A DNA stretch of 64,000 nt, from the NCBI GenBank assembly GCA_036386415.1, contig DASVVT010000094.1, positions 50,388 through 114,387 on the forward strand, written 5' to 3'. The notes below the pieces were generated by a model. That model did not search any database and was not told where the DNA came from. It saw only the letters and a program-made list of their open reading frames with translations. The translations under genes and the position numbers were made by a program. Numbering within the stretch: position 1 is the first letter of the stretch; the number at the start of each line of letters is the position of its first letter. Shown here in pieces: positions 1-8,472 of this stretch. This stretch comes from DASVVT01 sp036386415. Its GTDB lineage: Bacteria > Acidobacteriota > Blastocatellia > Pyrinomonadales > Pyrinomonadaceae.

Positions 1-552
1 CAGACGCTCAAGGTCAGCCAGAACCTTTACGCGGAACTGCTCCTGCGTGCACTCGGCAAGGTCGCGGGCGCGAGCCCCGCTGCTGCTGCTACTACTACTA
101 CTGCGCTGACCAGTGATGAGGCGGGCGTCGAAACGGTCAGAGCTTTTCTGAACCAGGCGGGAATCAGGGCTGACGGACTCGTCATCACGGACGGCTCCGG
201 CCTTTCGCGCCGCGATATGATTACGGCTGACGCGACGCTGCAACTGCTCGCCTACATGAGCAAGCACCGGTACGCAAGCGCCTTTCGTGAAGCGCTGCCG
301 GTTGCGGGCGTGGATGGCACGCTGAAGGGGCGCATGAAGGGAACCGTGGCGGCGAACAACATTCGCGCCAAGACGGGAACCATCAGCGGCGTCGCCACGC
401 TCTCCGGCTACGTCACGAGCGCGGCCAATGAACGCCTCGCCTTCTCCATCATGCTCAACAACTACGCGGAAACATCCGACAGCCCCAGAAGCCACATCGA
501 CGCCATCGCGGTGTTGCTCGCCTCATTCACCGGACGGAGCCAGCCACAGTGA
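1..552 (+). CDS. dacB: D-alanyl-D-alanine carboxypeptidase/endopeptidase (PBP4 type), 3' part
   Basis: The reading frame is open from base 1, so the 5' part of the gene lies outside the window. 183 codons are visible. An SxN motif (SQN, codons 6-8) and a KTG motif (KTGTISG, codons 124-126) are the second and third active-site motifs of penicillin-binding protein 4. DGSGLSR before the Met at base 217 is also typical of this family. The SxxK motif is not in view. PBP4 enzymes act in the periplasm and trim or cleave peptidoglycan cross-bridges. A run of GCT and ACT codons (bases 88-111) encodes an Ala/Thr stretch of low complexity. The next gene, dapF, is also in cell-wall precursor metabolism, but a 330-bp repeat-filled gap argues against tight operon linkage. 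Confidence 0.9.
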   Translation, partial: QTLKVSQNLYAELLLRALGKVAGASPAAAATTTTALTSDEAGVETVRAFLNQAGIRADGLVITDGSGLSRRDMITADATLQLLAYMSKHRYASAFREALPVAGVDGTLKGRMKGTVAANNIRAKTGTISGVATLSGYVTSAANERLAFSIMLNNYAETSDSPRSHIDAIAVLLASFTGRSQPQ

Positions 553-880
553 CAGGTGACAAGTCACAAGTGATAAGATAATCACTCGACCATGTATGCA
601 ACTATATATTGTGGAGATCGAGTAGTCCCGTAGGGACTTAATGATAGTAGCCCAGCGATTCATCGCTGGGAATAAGAGCCACCCCGGTTTGCAGTCCCGT
701 AGGGACGGCTGAAAGAGGTTGGCGGTGTCGCAATTTCAGCCGTCCCTACGGGACTCCGCAAACTTTTCTGGCTTATCCCCAGCGATAAATCGCTGGGCTA
801 CTATCAAGCGTCCCTGACGGGACGAAAAAGAGTTACGCACTTGATTCGCTTGTTCTAATTCGTCACTTGTCCCTGCTTTT
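549..880. repeat. Nested palindromic intergenic repeat between dacB and dapF
   Basis: The whole gap between dacB and dapF is repeat. The outer arms are 624-682 (GTCCCGTAGGGACTTAATGA onward) and 771-823, which is its near reverse complement and includes the block CAGCGAT.AATCGCTGGGCTA. Inside, 691-758 is a second palindrome in which CAGTCCCGTAGGGACGGCTG pairs with its complement. The flanks (549-577 and 863-880) share GACAAGT/ACTTGT segments. I see no gene here. The repeat ends a few bases before the dapF start. Confidence 0.8.
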
Positions 881-883
881 AAG

Positions 884-1738
884 ATGCAGTTCATTAAATT
901 CCACGGCTTCGGCAACGATTACATCGTCTTTGAAGAGGGGCGGCTGAGCGTTGTTAGCTCCCTGAACGAGTTTGCACGGCGCGTCTGTGACCGACATTAC
1001 GGCGCGGGCGCGGACGGCATCGCCGTAATCAGCCGGGCGGAAAGTGAAAGCGCGGATTTCAATGTGCGTATCTTCAATGCGGACGGGAGCGAGGCGGGAT
1101 TGTCCGGCAACGGCACGCGCTCTGCCGCCGCGTACCTCTACTATCAGGGATTGTGGTCGCGAGACGAGCTGCGCCTTCAGACGCGCACGGGCGTGAAGCT
1201 TTACAGCCTGCGCCAGCGTGAGGGACACGGGCATTACTGGTTCGAGGCTGAGCTGGGGCAGCCTGCCTTCGACAGCGCGTCGATCCCTATCCGGACGGAT
1301 GAGCCGCTGGAGCGCGTGATAGATTACCCGCTCGATGTGTTGGGGGAGACATTTCGGGTGACGGCGCTCCTGATGGGCAATCCGAACTGCTGCATCTTCG
1401 TCGATGATTTCGAGGCGCTGGACTGGCGACGCGTGGGGCGCATCCTCGAATCCCATCGGCAATTCCCGGAGCGTACCAACGTCGTGTTCGTGCGCGTGCA
1501 TGCTCGCGACCAGATAGAGCTGCGCATCTGGGAGCGCGGCGTCGGCGAGACGTTTTCATCCGGCACGTGCGCCTGCGCTGCAATGATCGCCAGCGTAATT
1601 AATGATCGCACTGAGCGTCGCGTGTCCGTCCACATGCCGGGCGGACAAATCGACTCCTGGTGGCGCGAGGATGGAGAAGTCCTGATGACTGGACGCGCCG
1701 ATGTTGTGTACAGCGGCGAGTGGCTGGCCGGAGCATAA
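884..1738 (+). CDS. dapF: Diaminopimelate epimerase family protein with Ser in place of both catalytic Cys
   Basis: DapF interconverts LL- and meso-diaminopimelate for lysine and peptidoglycan synthesis, using two cysteines as acid/base pair. The 284-residue length and the motifs are those of the family: KFHGFGNDY at the N-terminus, GADGI, NADGSEAG, GNPNCCIFV and WERGVGET. The two catalytic positions are changed. The usual CGNG is LSGNGTRS (Ser74), and the usual ACGTG is SSGTC (Ser226). The fold and substrate loops look intact. It may be a serine-type epimerase of this lineage, or a family member acting on another substrate. The start ATG follows a repeat region, and no strong ribosome binding site is visible (CTGCTTTTAAG). 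Confidence 0.8.
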   Translation: MQFIKFHGFGNDYIVFEEGRLSVVSSLNEFARRVCDRHYGAGADGIAVISRAESESADFNVRIFNADGSEAGLSGNGTRSAAAYLYYQGLWSRDELRLQTRTGVKLYSLRQREGHGHYWFEAELGQPAFDSASIPIRTDEPLERVIDYPLDVLGETFRVTALLMGNPNCCIFVDDFEALDWRRVGRILESHRQFPERTNVVFVRVHARDQIELRIWERGVGETFSSGTCACAAMIASVINDRTERRVSVHMPGGQIDSWWREDGEVLMTGRADVVYSGEWLAGA

Positions 1739-1861
1739 TCGTATACAATCGCAGCTCGAAGGATTCGAGATTGAAAACGACCGGAAGCCCCGGCTTCTTA
1801 AAAAAAAGAGAAGCACGAAAATTCTCAACCCCTTGACATCAGCTTAAGAAGTTCTTCCCCC

Positions 1862-3175
1862 ATGAAATCTCTCGCACAAAATAGGCGCGTTAATAATTTG
1901 AAGACACTCTCTCTCTGCGCGTTTGCGTTGGCTGCCCTGCTCCCGCTCGGTGGATGTGGCGGGAAAGTCACAGAGGAGATTTACGCCAAGAGCACGGAGA
2001 GCGCTTTGCGTGCCGCCGAAGTGGTGCGCGTGCCGCCCACCGTCCCAATGTGGCTGGGCAATCCCTCGCGCACCTTTTACGGCACGGGGCCGTGGCCTAA
2101 AGCCCCCCTCGAAGTCGCCTGGCAGTTCGAGACCTCATCCACGTCTGGTCGATTGCACGAGGATAAGTGGGGCGGATCAAGCTGGCCGGGTCAACCTTCT
2201 GTGGCCGGTGATCGGGTTTATTTCGGTTCGGCGGACAGCTACGTTTATTGTTTGAGCGCGCGCGACGGGAGTCTGATCTGGAGCTACAAAACAGGGGATA
2301 GCCTGAAGGCTACGCCGACGATCATCGGCGACCGCCTGATCGCCAGCGGGCTCGACCACAACGTCTACTGTCTGAACGTCAAAGACGGCACGCTCATCTG
2401 GGTTTACAAGACAGGGTTCGAGGTGGACTCTTCGGCGGCGGTGATCGACGGACGCGTCTACTTCGGCGGGGAAGATCACTTCTTCTACTGTCTCAACCTG
2501 GAAGACGGCTCGCTCGTCTACAAACAGCAGATCGGCTCGGTCGAGGGCAGCTTCTCTATCACTGACAATCGTATTTTCGTCGGCACTGAACAGGGCGACC
2601 TCTACTGTCTCAACATGTCGGACGGCGCGACCGTTTGGAAGACACACCTCGGCGCAGACTCCAATTCGACACCGGCGGTGGCGCAGGGGCTCGTCTACAC
2701 GGCGGCTGAAGATGGTTACGTCAGTTGCTTCAAACAGGCGACGGGCGTGCTTGTGTGGAAGTTCAAAGCGGGCGATGGCACGAAGCACACGATAGATGGC
2801 AAGCTCAAAGATGGCGGCGGGTTCTGGGCTAGCCCCATCGTCCTCAATGGGCGCGTCTATATCGGCTCTGAAGATAGAAGCATGTACTGCCTGACGGCAG
2901 ATGAAGGCAAACTCGTCTGGCGCTACAGGACGCGCGGAGCGGTCTGGGGCACATCTCCTGTGGTCGATGGGCGCGTCGTCTTTGGCGACAAGGCTGGCTG
3001 GATGTACATGCTGAGCGCCGAAGACGGAAAACTGATCTGGGAATTGAAGATTGGTGACAACATCAATGCCACGCCCGCGATCCTCAACGGGCGCATCTAC
3101 ATCGGCGCATTCAACGGCAATCTCTACTGCCTCGCGGCGCGCCCCGACCTGAAAGGCGATGATCTATCTCGTTGA
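1862..3175 (+). CDS. PQQ-like beta-propeller lipoprotein (BamB-like)
   Basis: The 437-residue protein has an N-terminal signal sequence ending in a lipobox (PLGGC, Cys32), which predicts lipid attachment. The rest is a beta-propeller of about eight blades. The unit YCL...DG.L(I/V)W.(Y/F)KTG...(A/S)TP.(I/V).(D/N)GR(V/I)Y.G recurs from about residue 105 to 430, as in the PQQ-enzyme/BamB repeat family. BamB-type propellers scaffold outer-membrane protein assembly. Others in the family bind PQQ in dehydrogenases, but no dehydrogenase active-site region is present here. The gene overlaps the following amidotransferase by 17 bp in another frame, so the two are probably translated from one mRNA. Confidence 0.85.
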   Translation: MKSLAQNRRVNNLKTLSLCAFALAALLPLGGCGGKVTEEIYAKSTESALRAAEVVRVPPTVPMWLGNPSRTFYGTGPWPKAPLEVAWQFETSSTSGRLHEDKWGGSSWPGQPSVAGDRVYFGSADSYVYCLSARDGSLIWSYKTGDSLKATPTIIGDRLIASGLDHNVYCLNVKDGTLIWVYKTGFEVDSSAAVIDGRVYFGGEDHFFYCLNLEDGSLVYKQQIGSVEGSFSITDNRIFVGTEQGDLYCLNMSDGATVWKTHLGADSNSTPAVAQGLVYTAAEDGYVSCFKQATGVLVWKFKAGDGTKHTIDGKLKDGGGFWASPIVLNGRVYIGSEDRSMYCLTADEGKLVWRYRTRGAVWGTSPVVDGRVVFGDKAGWMYMLSAEDGKLIWELKIGDNINATPAILNGRIYIGAFNGNLYCLAARPDLKGDDLSR

Positions 3176-3779
3176 CAATACGATTGACGGGCAGGGCGCA
3201 AGCCCGCGCGAGATTCTCTCGGCTTTGAATCATTTGCGCCCCCGTCTGAAGGTGGTCGTCGAACGCTTCATGGATGTTTCGCTCCGGCGCGTGGAGGAGT
3301 TGAAGCCTTCGCACATCATCCTGAGCGGGCAGAGTCATCCCTGGCACAACTACCCGGCGGAATCTCAGAGGGGCGTCTATGAAATCATCCAACACGCACG
3401 GCAACCTCTGCTCGGCGTCTGCGGAGGCCACCAGCAGATCGCCCTCGCCTACGGTGCGCAGGTCGCGGTAATGCGGCGTCTCGCGCCGGGCGAAGGCTAT
3501 GAGAATTGCCTGCGCGAGCGCGGCTTCTTCGAGATTGAGACCGAAGGCGACGGCCTCTTCAAGGGGCTGCCGCGCCATGTGACGGTCTGGCATTCGCATT
3601 ACGACGAAGTGAAGGAGCTGCCCGAAGGTTTCAAACGCACCGCCAGCAACGAGACCTGTGCGATTCAAGCCATGCAGCACACCTCGCGCCCGGTCTTCAG
3701 CGTCCAGTTTCACCCGGAGCTGTTTAACGAAGAGCATCCGCACGGGCGTCGCATCATGGAAAACTTCCTCAATCTCTGA
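3159..3779 (+). CDS. Class I glutamine amidotransferase domain protein
   Basis: This is a 206-residue single-domain class I glutamine amidotransferase. The nucleophile elbow is GVCGGHQQ (Cys88), and the His-Glu pair lies in QFHPE (His185, Glu187). Such domains hydrolyse glutamine and pass ammonia to a synthase. Similar stand-alone subunits serve GMP synthase and anthranilate/aminodeoxychorismate synthase. No synthase partner is adjacent, so the acceptor reaction is not known. The start lies inside the last codons of the preceding propeller gene, which suggests translational coupling. A terminator follows at 3872. Confidence 0.8.
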   Translation: MIYLVDNTIDGQGASPREILSALNHLRPRLKVVVERFMDVSLRRVEELKPSHIILSGQSHPWHNYPAESQRGVYEIIQHARQPLLGVCGGHQQIALAYGAQVAVMRRLAPGEGYENCLRERGFFEIETEGDGLFKGLPRHVTVWHSHYDEVKELPEGFKRTASNETCAIQAMQHTSRPVFSVQFHPELFNEEHPHGRRIMENFLNL

Positions 3780-3871
3780 GACCCGCCCAAAGAGTCTAAA
3801 CGTAAGAAAACTAAACGCTTAGGGTTGCGGCTGGACATATGTCGCAAAAATGTGTTACTCTGCTTTTCGAT

Positions 3872-3907
3872 AACAAGCGGGCTTGATGTTCGCTTGTTTT
3901 TCTTTTT
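3872..3907 (+). terminator. Intrinsic terminator after the amidotransferase gene
   Basis: An 8-bp stem (AACAAGCG / CGCTTGTT, 3872-3879 with 3891-3898) with an 11-nt loop is followed by a T-rich run, TTTTCTTTTT. This is the canonical form of a Rho-independent terminator for the propeller/amidotransferase pair. Confidence 0.75.
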
Positions 3908-4145
3908 GGTAGTGTCCTGATTTGAAAATCCCGAAGGCGATCATCGTTGACGTTTATTTTCAACCCGGGTCATTACTTCTTTTTTTTAATCCTTTCAGCG
4001 CGTCGCATCAAGGATGCAAGCCCCCAACTCCGGCTGACAACTGTCTGCCTGCCTCCTAGAGCCGGAGGTCGAGTCATAGGAAAGAACGGACGCGCGCGGC
4101 GCTCGCTGAAAGATTGGACAACAAAGACGGACAGGAGACCCGCGT
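3908..4145 (+). other. Leader region of the 3D-domain gene
   Basis: About 240 bp separate the terminator from the next start codon. Only a possible hairpin stands out: CTCCGGC at about 4028 pairs with GCCGGAG at about 4063. 3D-domain genes in other bacteria are often under the c-di-AMP (ydaO) riboswitch. I looked for its conserved blocks here and did not find them. Confidence 0.3.
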
Positions 4146-4778
4146 ATGACAAAATCCCTCTTTGGTGGGAGTGCGGCCATTATGACCGCGCTTCTTACCG
4201 CTATGACCCTGTTTTACACGCCCCCTCTAGCAGCCGAACCAGCCCTCGCATCACAAGCACACGTACAGCAGGAGAAGCCCGCGCAGGAAGAGAAGCGAGT
4301 CGCGCCAAGGCCGCCCGCTCCCTTGTCTGAAACCTCACTGGAGACGGTCGGGGCTGACGCTGCCCTAGCGGCAATGCCAGCGCCGCCCGCGCCCGCTGCC
4401 GCTGTTTCAGTGATTACAGACGCAATGCCAGCGCCGCCTGCACCCGCAGAGGAGATAAGCGAAGCGACGGTTGCCGCCGCGCAAGCCTACGTGGCGACGG
4501 CTTATAGCCTTCCAGGGCGAACGGCGACCGGCAGACCTGTCGGCAAGGGCGTGATCGCAGCGGACACGAGGGTGTTGCCTTTCGGCACGCGCGTGCGGAT
4601 CGACGCAGGGCAGTACAGCGGCGAGTACGTCGTCGCGGATATCGGCTCAAGAGTTAAAGGCCGCAAGATCGACGTGTGGGTTCCGACCAACAGGGAAGCC
4701 TGCCGCTTCGGTCGCCGCAACATCAAGCTCACAGTCCTGAGCTACGGTGCGAAGAAGAAAGCAAAGGCAAGAAGGTAG
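4146..4778 (+). CDS. Secreted 3D-domain (Asp-Asp-Asp) cell-wall protein
   Basis: The 210-residue protein has a signal peptide (about residues 1-31, ending LAAEP) and a low-complexity Ala/Pro/Glu linker that repeats AMPAPPAP. The C-terminal 3D domain spans about residues 115-203. The three conserved aspartates are seen in AADT, VADIG and KIDVW, with TATGRPVGKG at the front of the double-psi barrel. This domain is found in lytic transglycosylase MltA and in stand-alone wall proteins, where it is thought to bind or cleave peptidoglycan. It probably acts in the periplasm. GGAGACCCGCGT before the ATG could serve as the ribosome binding site. Confidence 0.8.
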   Translation: MTKSLFGGSAAIMTALLTAMTLFYTPPLAAEPALASQAHVQQEKPAQEEKRVAPRPPAPLSETSLETVGADAALAAMPAPPAPAAAVSVITDAMPAPPAPAEEISEATVAAAQAYVATAYSLPGRTATGRPVGKGVIAADTRVLPFGTRVRIDAGQYSGEYVVADIGSRVKGRKIDVWVPTNREACRFGRRNIKLTVLSYGAKKKAKARR

Positions 4779-4787
4779 GCTCAAGAA

Positions 4788-4879
4788 GGCAAAAGTAAAA
4801 AGGTAAAAGGCAAAAGTGAAGAGAACAGGAGATTCTGTTCTCTTCACTTTTGCCTTTTACCTTTTGCTTTTTTACTTTT
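4788..4879. repeat. Long inverted repeat of AAAAGGC/AAAAGGT units
   Basis: The left arm (4788-4828) is made of short units such as AAAAGGTAAAAGGCAAAAGT. The right arm (4835-4879) is its reverse complement, and the loop is 6 nt. It is a near-perfect hairpin of about 40 bp between the 3D-domain gene and the asparaginase. Its size and composition are unlike a simple terminator. Confidence 0.85.
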
Positions 4880-4961
4880 ATGATGTTGGTGCCAATTTAA
4901 ATTCCACCATGACGATCAAGTCGAGACGAGATGAGCAGGCTGTAGCTCGTCTCTATAGCCT

Positions 4962-6026
4962 ATGAGCAATAATAAAGAGAATGATGACGTCCCTATGCCC
5001 GAGCCTCTGGTAGAGGTCAGGCGCGGCTCGATCACGGAATCACGCCATCGCGGGCACATTGCGGCGGTTGATGCGGACGGCCAGATCGTGGCGCATCTGG
5101 GCGCGCCGCAAACCGTCACCTACCTGCGCTCGTCTGCCAAGCCGCACCAGGCTATTCCTCTGATTGCCTCGGGCGCAGCCGATAGCTTCGGCTTCACCGA
5201 GCGTGAAATCGCCGTCGCCTGCGCCTCGCACAACGGAGAGCCGATTCACACGGAGGCTGTCGCTTCCATGCTGCGCAAGATCGGGCTTGACGAAAGCGCC
5301 CTGAGGTGCGGCACGCACGAGCCTTTCAGTCAGGAGGTCGCGCGGGCTTTGCGCGAGCGCGGGCAATGGCCGAACGTGCTCCAGAATAACTGTTCCGGCA
5401 AACACACGGGGATGCTCGCGCTCGCGCTTCACCTCGGCGCGACGACCGAAACCTACGATCAGCCGGACAATCCCGCCCAACTGTTGATCGGTCGCACCAT
5501 CGCGCAGTTTTCCGGCGTGCCGCTTGAAGACATCGCCGTCGGCGTGGACGGCTGCGGCGTGCCCGTCTTCGGCATCACTGTGCGCGCGATGGCCTTGATG
5601 TACGCTCGCCTGGTCGCGCCCCCCCTTGAGTATGATCTTGAGACGCGCGAAGCGTGTCGTCGGATCGTGAGTGCCATGATCGAGCACCCGGAGATGGTTG
5701 GAGGCACACAAGAGCGTCTCGATACGGAGATGATGCGCGCCGCCCGTGGCGCTTTAATCTCGAAAGTCGGGGCGGAGGGCGTTTACACTGTGGGCGTGCT
5801 GCCGTCTGAACGTTGGCCGCGAGGCTTCGGACTGGCGCTCAAGATCGAGGACGGCGAAGAACGCCGCGCCCGCCCGACCATCGTCATAGAAGCGCTGCGC
5901 CAGCTACAGGCGCTGACGGGCGAAGCCCTTGAGGCAGTCGAGCCCTATTCCAGTTTCACCCTGCGCAATCATCGCGGCGACAGCGTGGGCGAAGTGCGCG
6001 CCTCTTTCGAGTTGAATTTACGTTGA
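4962..6026 (+). CDS. Asparaginase (AnsA, asparaginase II family of Rhizobium type)
   Basis: The 354-residue protein belongs to the asparaginase family unrelated to E. coli AnsA/AnsB and first known from Rhizobium etli. Conserved blocks include VEVRRGS, RSSAKPHQ (56-63), CASHNGEP..H, CGTHEP, NNCSGKHTG (142-150) and GVDGCGVP. The catalytic machinery of this family uses the Ser/Lys pair in SSAK and the Cys/Lys of CSGKH, which are all present. It hydrolyses L-asparagine to aspartate and ammonia in the cytoplasm; no signal peptide is seen. The start chosen gives a natural N-terminus, with TATAGCC upstream and only a weak ribosome binding site. Confidence 0.85.
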   Translation: MSNNKENDDVPMPEPLVEVRRGSITESRHRGHIAAVDADGQIVAHLGAPQTVTYLRSSAKPHQAIPLIASGAADSFGFTEREIAVACASHNGEPIHTEAVASMLRKIGLDESALRCGTHEPFSQEVARALRERGQWPNVLQNNCSGKHTGMLALALHLGATTETYDQPDNPAQLLIGRTIAQFSGVPLEDIAVGVDGCGVPVFGITVRAMALMYARLVAPPLEYDLETREACRRIVSAMIEHPEMVGGTQERLDTEMMRAARGALISKVGAEGVYTVGVLPSERWPRGFGLALKIEDGEERRARPTIVIEALRQLQALTGEALEAVEPYSSFTLRNHRGDSVGEVRASFELNLR

Positions 6027-6083
6027 GCAGATGAAGGCAAGGCAGCAGCGGCAGGTGACACGGCCTTGATTGGTCTATTTTAT

Positions 6084-6641
6084 ATGCCGGATTCTAAAAC
6101 AAATAATACGACTGACGCGCCGCAAAACTCGCCCGCGCTCAGGCGTGACCGTCATGGAAATGTTGAGCCGACGTCGATGGCCGACGCCTTACAGTGGTTT
6201 CTGGATCACGACCCGCGCGTGGCGATCATTAAACATCCGAAGGTCGAGGAGCTTTTTCAGTGGAAGCAGGAGGAAAGCCGCCGCGAAGGTGAGGACGTGT
6301 ATATGTTCCCGCGCGCCGAAGACCGCCTGGCAATCGGGATCATGCAGGCAATGGTGGAAAACGGGAGCGAGCGGGAGCTTCATGCCTGGATCAGCCAGCT
6401 TTTGAACGCGCTTGAAGACGCGTCGAAGACCAATGAAGAGGTGGCTGCTGATTATAAGCTTGAGATGGGAGGTGAAAGCTCCGTCATAGACGAGGCGGCG
6501 AAGATTCCCAGCGAGCGTGGTCGCAGCCTCTTCCTTGTCTGCTGCTGGCTGGAGACGCTCTGCACCGCGGAGATACGCGTGCTCGGATGGTTCTATCAGG
6601 AACTCTACGGCAGACCTTTCCACCCGAATAACTATCGGTAA
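6084..6641 (+). CDS. Protein of unknown function
   Basis: I do not recognise this family. The frame opens at 6066. I prefer ATG 6084 (MPDSKTNN, 185 residues) because the first six codons (MIGLFY) look non-native, but 6066 is possible. The protein is soluble, charged and mostly helical. Visible blocks are DALQWFLDHDPRVAIIKHPK, WKQEESRREGEDVYMFPRAED and a C-terminal FLVCCWLETLCTAEIRVLGW segment with three cysteines. No signal peptide or membrane helix is seen. It follows the asparaginase by 57 bp in the same direction. Confidence 0.65.
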   Translation: MPDSKTNNTTDAPQNSPALRRDRHGNVEPTSMADALQWFLDHDPRVAIIKHPKVEELFQWKQEESRREGEDVYMFPRAEDRLAIGIMQAMVENGSERELHAWISQLLNALEDASKTNEEVAADYKLEMGGESSVIDEAAKIPSERGRSLFLVCCWLETLCTAEIRVLGWFYQELYGRPFHPNNYR

Positions 6642-6667
6642 TGGCTCAAGCAAGAGAGTTGAATTTT

Positions 6668-6758
6668 CTGCGCCCATTGCGAATATCCTTTGCGCCCTTT
6701 GCGTTTAAAGTTCTTCTCTAAACGCAAAGGGCGCAAAGGATATTCGCAATGGGCGCAG
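6668..6758. repeat. Perfect 40-bp inverted repeat of the CGCAAAGG family
   Basis: Bases 6668-6707 (CTGCGCCCATTGCGAATATC onward) and 6719-6758 are exact reverse complements around an 11-nt loop. Units such as TTTGCGCCC/TTTGCG recur. The same family is at 28736, 33205, 39364 and 59858. Confidence 0.9.
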
Positions 6759-6816
6759 AGGAGATGACCCCTCCCCTGGTTGAGCCATTAAACCCCTTTC
6801 AATTTGCCATGATTTT

Positions 6817-7941
6817 ATGAACGAGCAATTACGCGCGCTCTTTCCCATTACCCGGCGTGCCGTCTATTTGAATCACGCGGCGGTGTCGCCTCCGCCCGCT
6901 CCGACGGTCGCGGCGGTCGAGGCGCAGCTCAGGGATGTGGCTGAAAATGGCTCGCTTCACTACCGAAGCTGGGTGGCGGTCAAGGTGCGAGCGCGCCAAC
7001 TCGCCGCCGCGATGATCGGCGCACGCCCCTCCCAAATCGCCTTCACGCGTAACACTTCTGACGGACTCTCGACAATTGCCAATGGCCTCATCTGGCGCGC
7101 GGGCGACTCGGTCGTCACCTTCCGCCGCGAGTTCCCATCGAACATCTACCCCTGGCTCAGGCTGCGTGATGCGTACGGCGTCGAAGTACGGATGTGCGAA
7201 GAGCGCGACGGGCGCGTAGACATAGACGAGTTGATCGGTCTGATGGACGAGCGGACGCGCGTCGTCGCCATCAGCCAGGTGCAGTACGGCTCCGGTTTTC
7301 GCGCAGACCTTGAGCGCCTTGGGCGTGCGGCACGCTCTCGCGATGCGCTGCTCGTCGTAGATATGATACAGGCCATGGGCGCGCTGCCTGTAGATGTCGA
7401 GGCCGAGTTGATAGACGTGGCGGCTGGCGCGTGCCACAAGTGGCTGCTGACGCCCGAAGGCGTCGGCCTGCTCTACCTTTCAGACCGCGCGCGAGAGAGG
7501 ATCGAGCCAACGCTCGTCGGTTGGATGAGCGTCCAGCAGCCCGAAGACTACGCCGATTTTGAACAGGATTGGAAGCGCGACGCTCTCGCTTGGGAGACAG
7601 GCACAGCGCCCACCGCACTGATTCATGGCTTGGAGACGAGCCTGAAGCTCTTGAACGAAACGGGGATCGAGCGCATCGCGGCACACTTGAATGAGTTGAC
7701 CGACTACCTGTGTGAACGCCTGGGCGGACGTGATTATGAGATCGTTAGCTCGCGGCGCGCCGGTGAAAAGTCTCAGATCGTTTGCATACGTCACAGAGAC
7801 GGCCAGACTCCTCATGAACTCTATGCTCATCTCAGGCGGCAGGGCATTATCACAGCCCCGCGCGGAGACCGCCTGCGCATCGCGCCGCATCTTTACAATA
7901 CAGCCGACGAAATAGACGCATTCGTCAACGCCTTGCCTTGA
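6817..7941 (+). CDS. Class V aminotransferase (cysteine desulfurase-like PLP enzyme)
   Basis: The 374-residue protein has the fold-type I class V pattern. YLNHAAVSPPP is at the N-terminus, and FTRNTSDGLSTIANG forms the cofactor phosphate loop. VDMIQAMGALPVD carries the Asp182/Gln185 pair, and CHKWLLTPEGVG holds the PLP-binding lysine (Lys208). IscS/SufS catalytic cysteine loops are not obvious, so a desulfurase role is not supported. Related enzymes include isopenicillin-N epimerase-like and kynureninase-like proteins. The substrate is unknown. The gene stands alone, with repeats on both sides. Confidence 0.85.
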   Translation: MNEQLRALFPITRRAVYLNHAAVSPPPAPTVAAVEAQLRDVAENGSLHYRSWVAVKVRARQLAAAMIGARPSQIAFTRNTSDGLSTIANGLIWRAGDSVVTFRREFPSNIYPWLRLRDAYGVEVRMCEERDGRVDIDELIGLMDERTRVVAISQVQYGSGFRADLERLGRAARSRDALLVVDMIQAMGALPVDVEAELIDVAAGACHKWLLTPEGVGLLYLSDRARERIEPTLVGWMSVQQPEDYADFEQDWKRDALAWETGTAPTALIHGLETSLKLLNETGIERIAAHLNELTDYLCERLGGRDYEIVSSRRAGEKSQIVCIRHRDGQTPHELYAHLRRQGIITAPRGDRLRIAPHLYNTADEIDAFVNALP

Positions 7942-7964
7942 GATTACTTGAGAGTAAAGGCAGC

Positions 7965-8042
7965 CTGTCAGTACTACCCGCGCGGTAGCGGGCGGGTCTG
8001 TATACTGCCACCACCCGCCTGCGACAGCGGGGGTTCTGACAG
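7965..8042. repeat. GC-rich palindromic repeat
   Basis: The outer arms CTGTCAG (7965-7971) and CTGACAG (8036-8042) enclose GC-rich blocks around CCCGCGCGGTAGCGGGCGGG and a CCACCCGCCTGCGACAGCGG segment. It forms a complex hairpin just after the aminotransferase gene and may act as its terminator. Confidence 0.6.
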
Positions 8043-8119
8043 CCACCGTTATACTATTTCCATACACTCCAAGCCCGGTTTTCTCTGTGACAGGCTCATT
8101 TTGCTGTGATTTTAACCCG

Positions 8120-8281
8120 CCGACAGATGTTCCAAGCTCACCGTCAGCCGTTCCATCCCCATCATCAAGCATTCTTTTGCCACCGTCAGGTAAACTCTTC
8201 TCATCGTCAGGTGTTCTAAGCCGGTCGTCACGCGTTCCGAACAGGCCGTCGCGTGTTCCGGAGCCTACGTCAAGCGGTTTA
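8120..8281 (+). repeat. Degenerate 21-bp tandem repeat, at least seven units
   Basis: Units start at 8120, 8141, 8162, 8183, 8204, 8225, 8246 and 8267, with an exact 21-bp period. The consensus is close to YCGTCAGGYGTTCYNARCC. Because 21 is a multiple of three, the frame 8087-8284 reads as a Ser/Pro heptapeptide repeat (PSxVPxx). I see no ribosome binding site, and I regard it as a DNA repeat rather than a gene. It lies about 200-350 bp upstream of a sigma-54 type promoter. Confidence 0.7.
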
Positions 8282-8472
8282 TAAGGTGATTTCGCCGATT
8301 AGTGAATTATTATCGTTCAAACGTACAGGCTTCATGTACAAAAATAATTCAAGTTTCTCCTTTCCGGCCTGCAATTACCTTTATCCTTCATGGATTGCGA
8401 TTTGCCTTAAATAGCCTATTTTTAGGGCTCAAATATTATTCTGGTGTTAATTCAGAGGATTCAAGGGTTTAA

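Noticed and set aside
1785..1806. Terminator after dapF (GAAGCC/GGCTTC)
   Set aside because: The short stem is followed by an A-run, not a T-run, on the coding strand.
3908..4145. c-di-AMP (ydaO) riboswitch before the 3D-domain gene
   Set aside because: The gene type invites it, but none of the conserved blocks could be found.
8087..8284. A Ser/Pro heptapeptide-repeat protein gene
   Set aside because: No ribosome binding site, and the repeat is regular at DNA level; treated as a tandem repeat.
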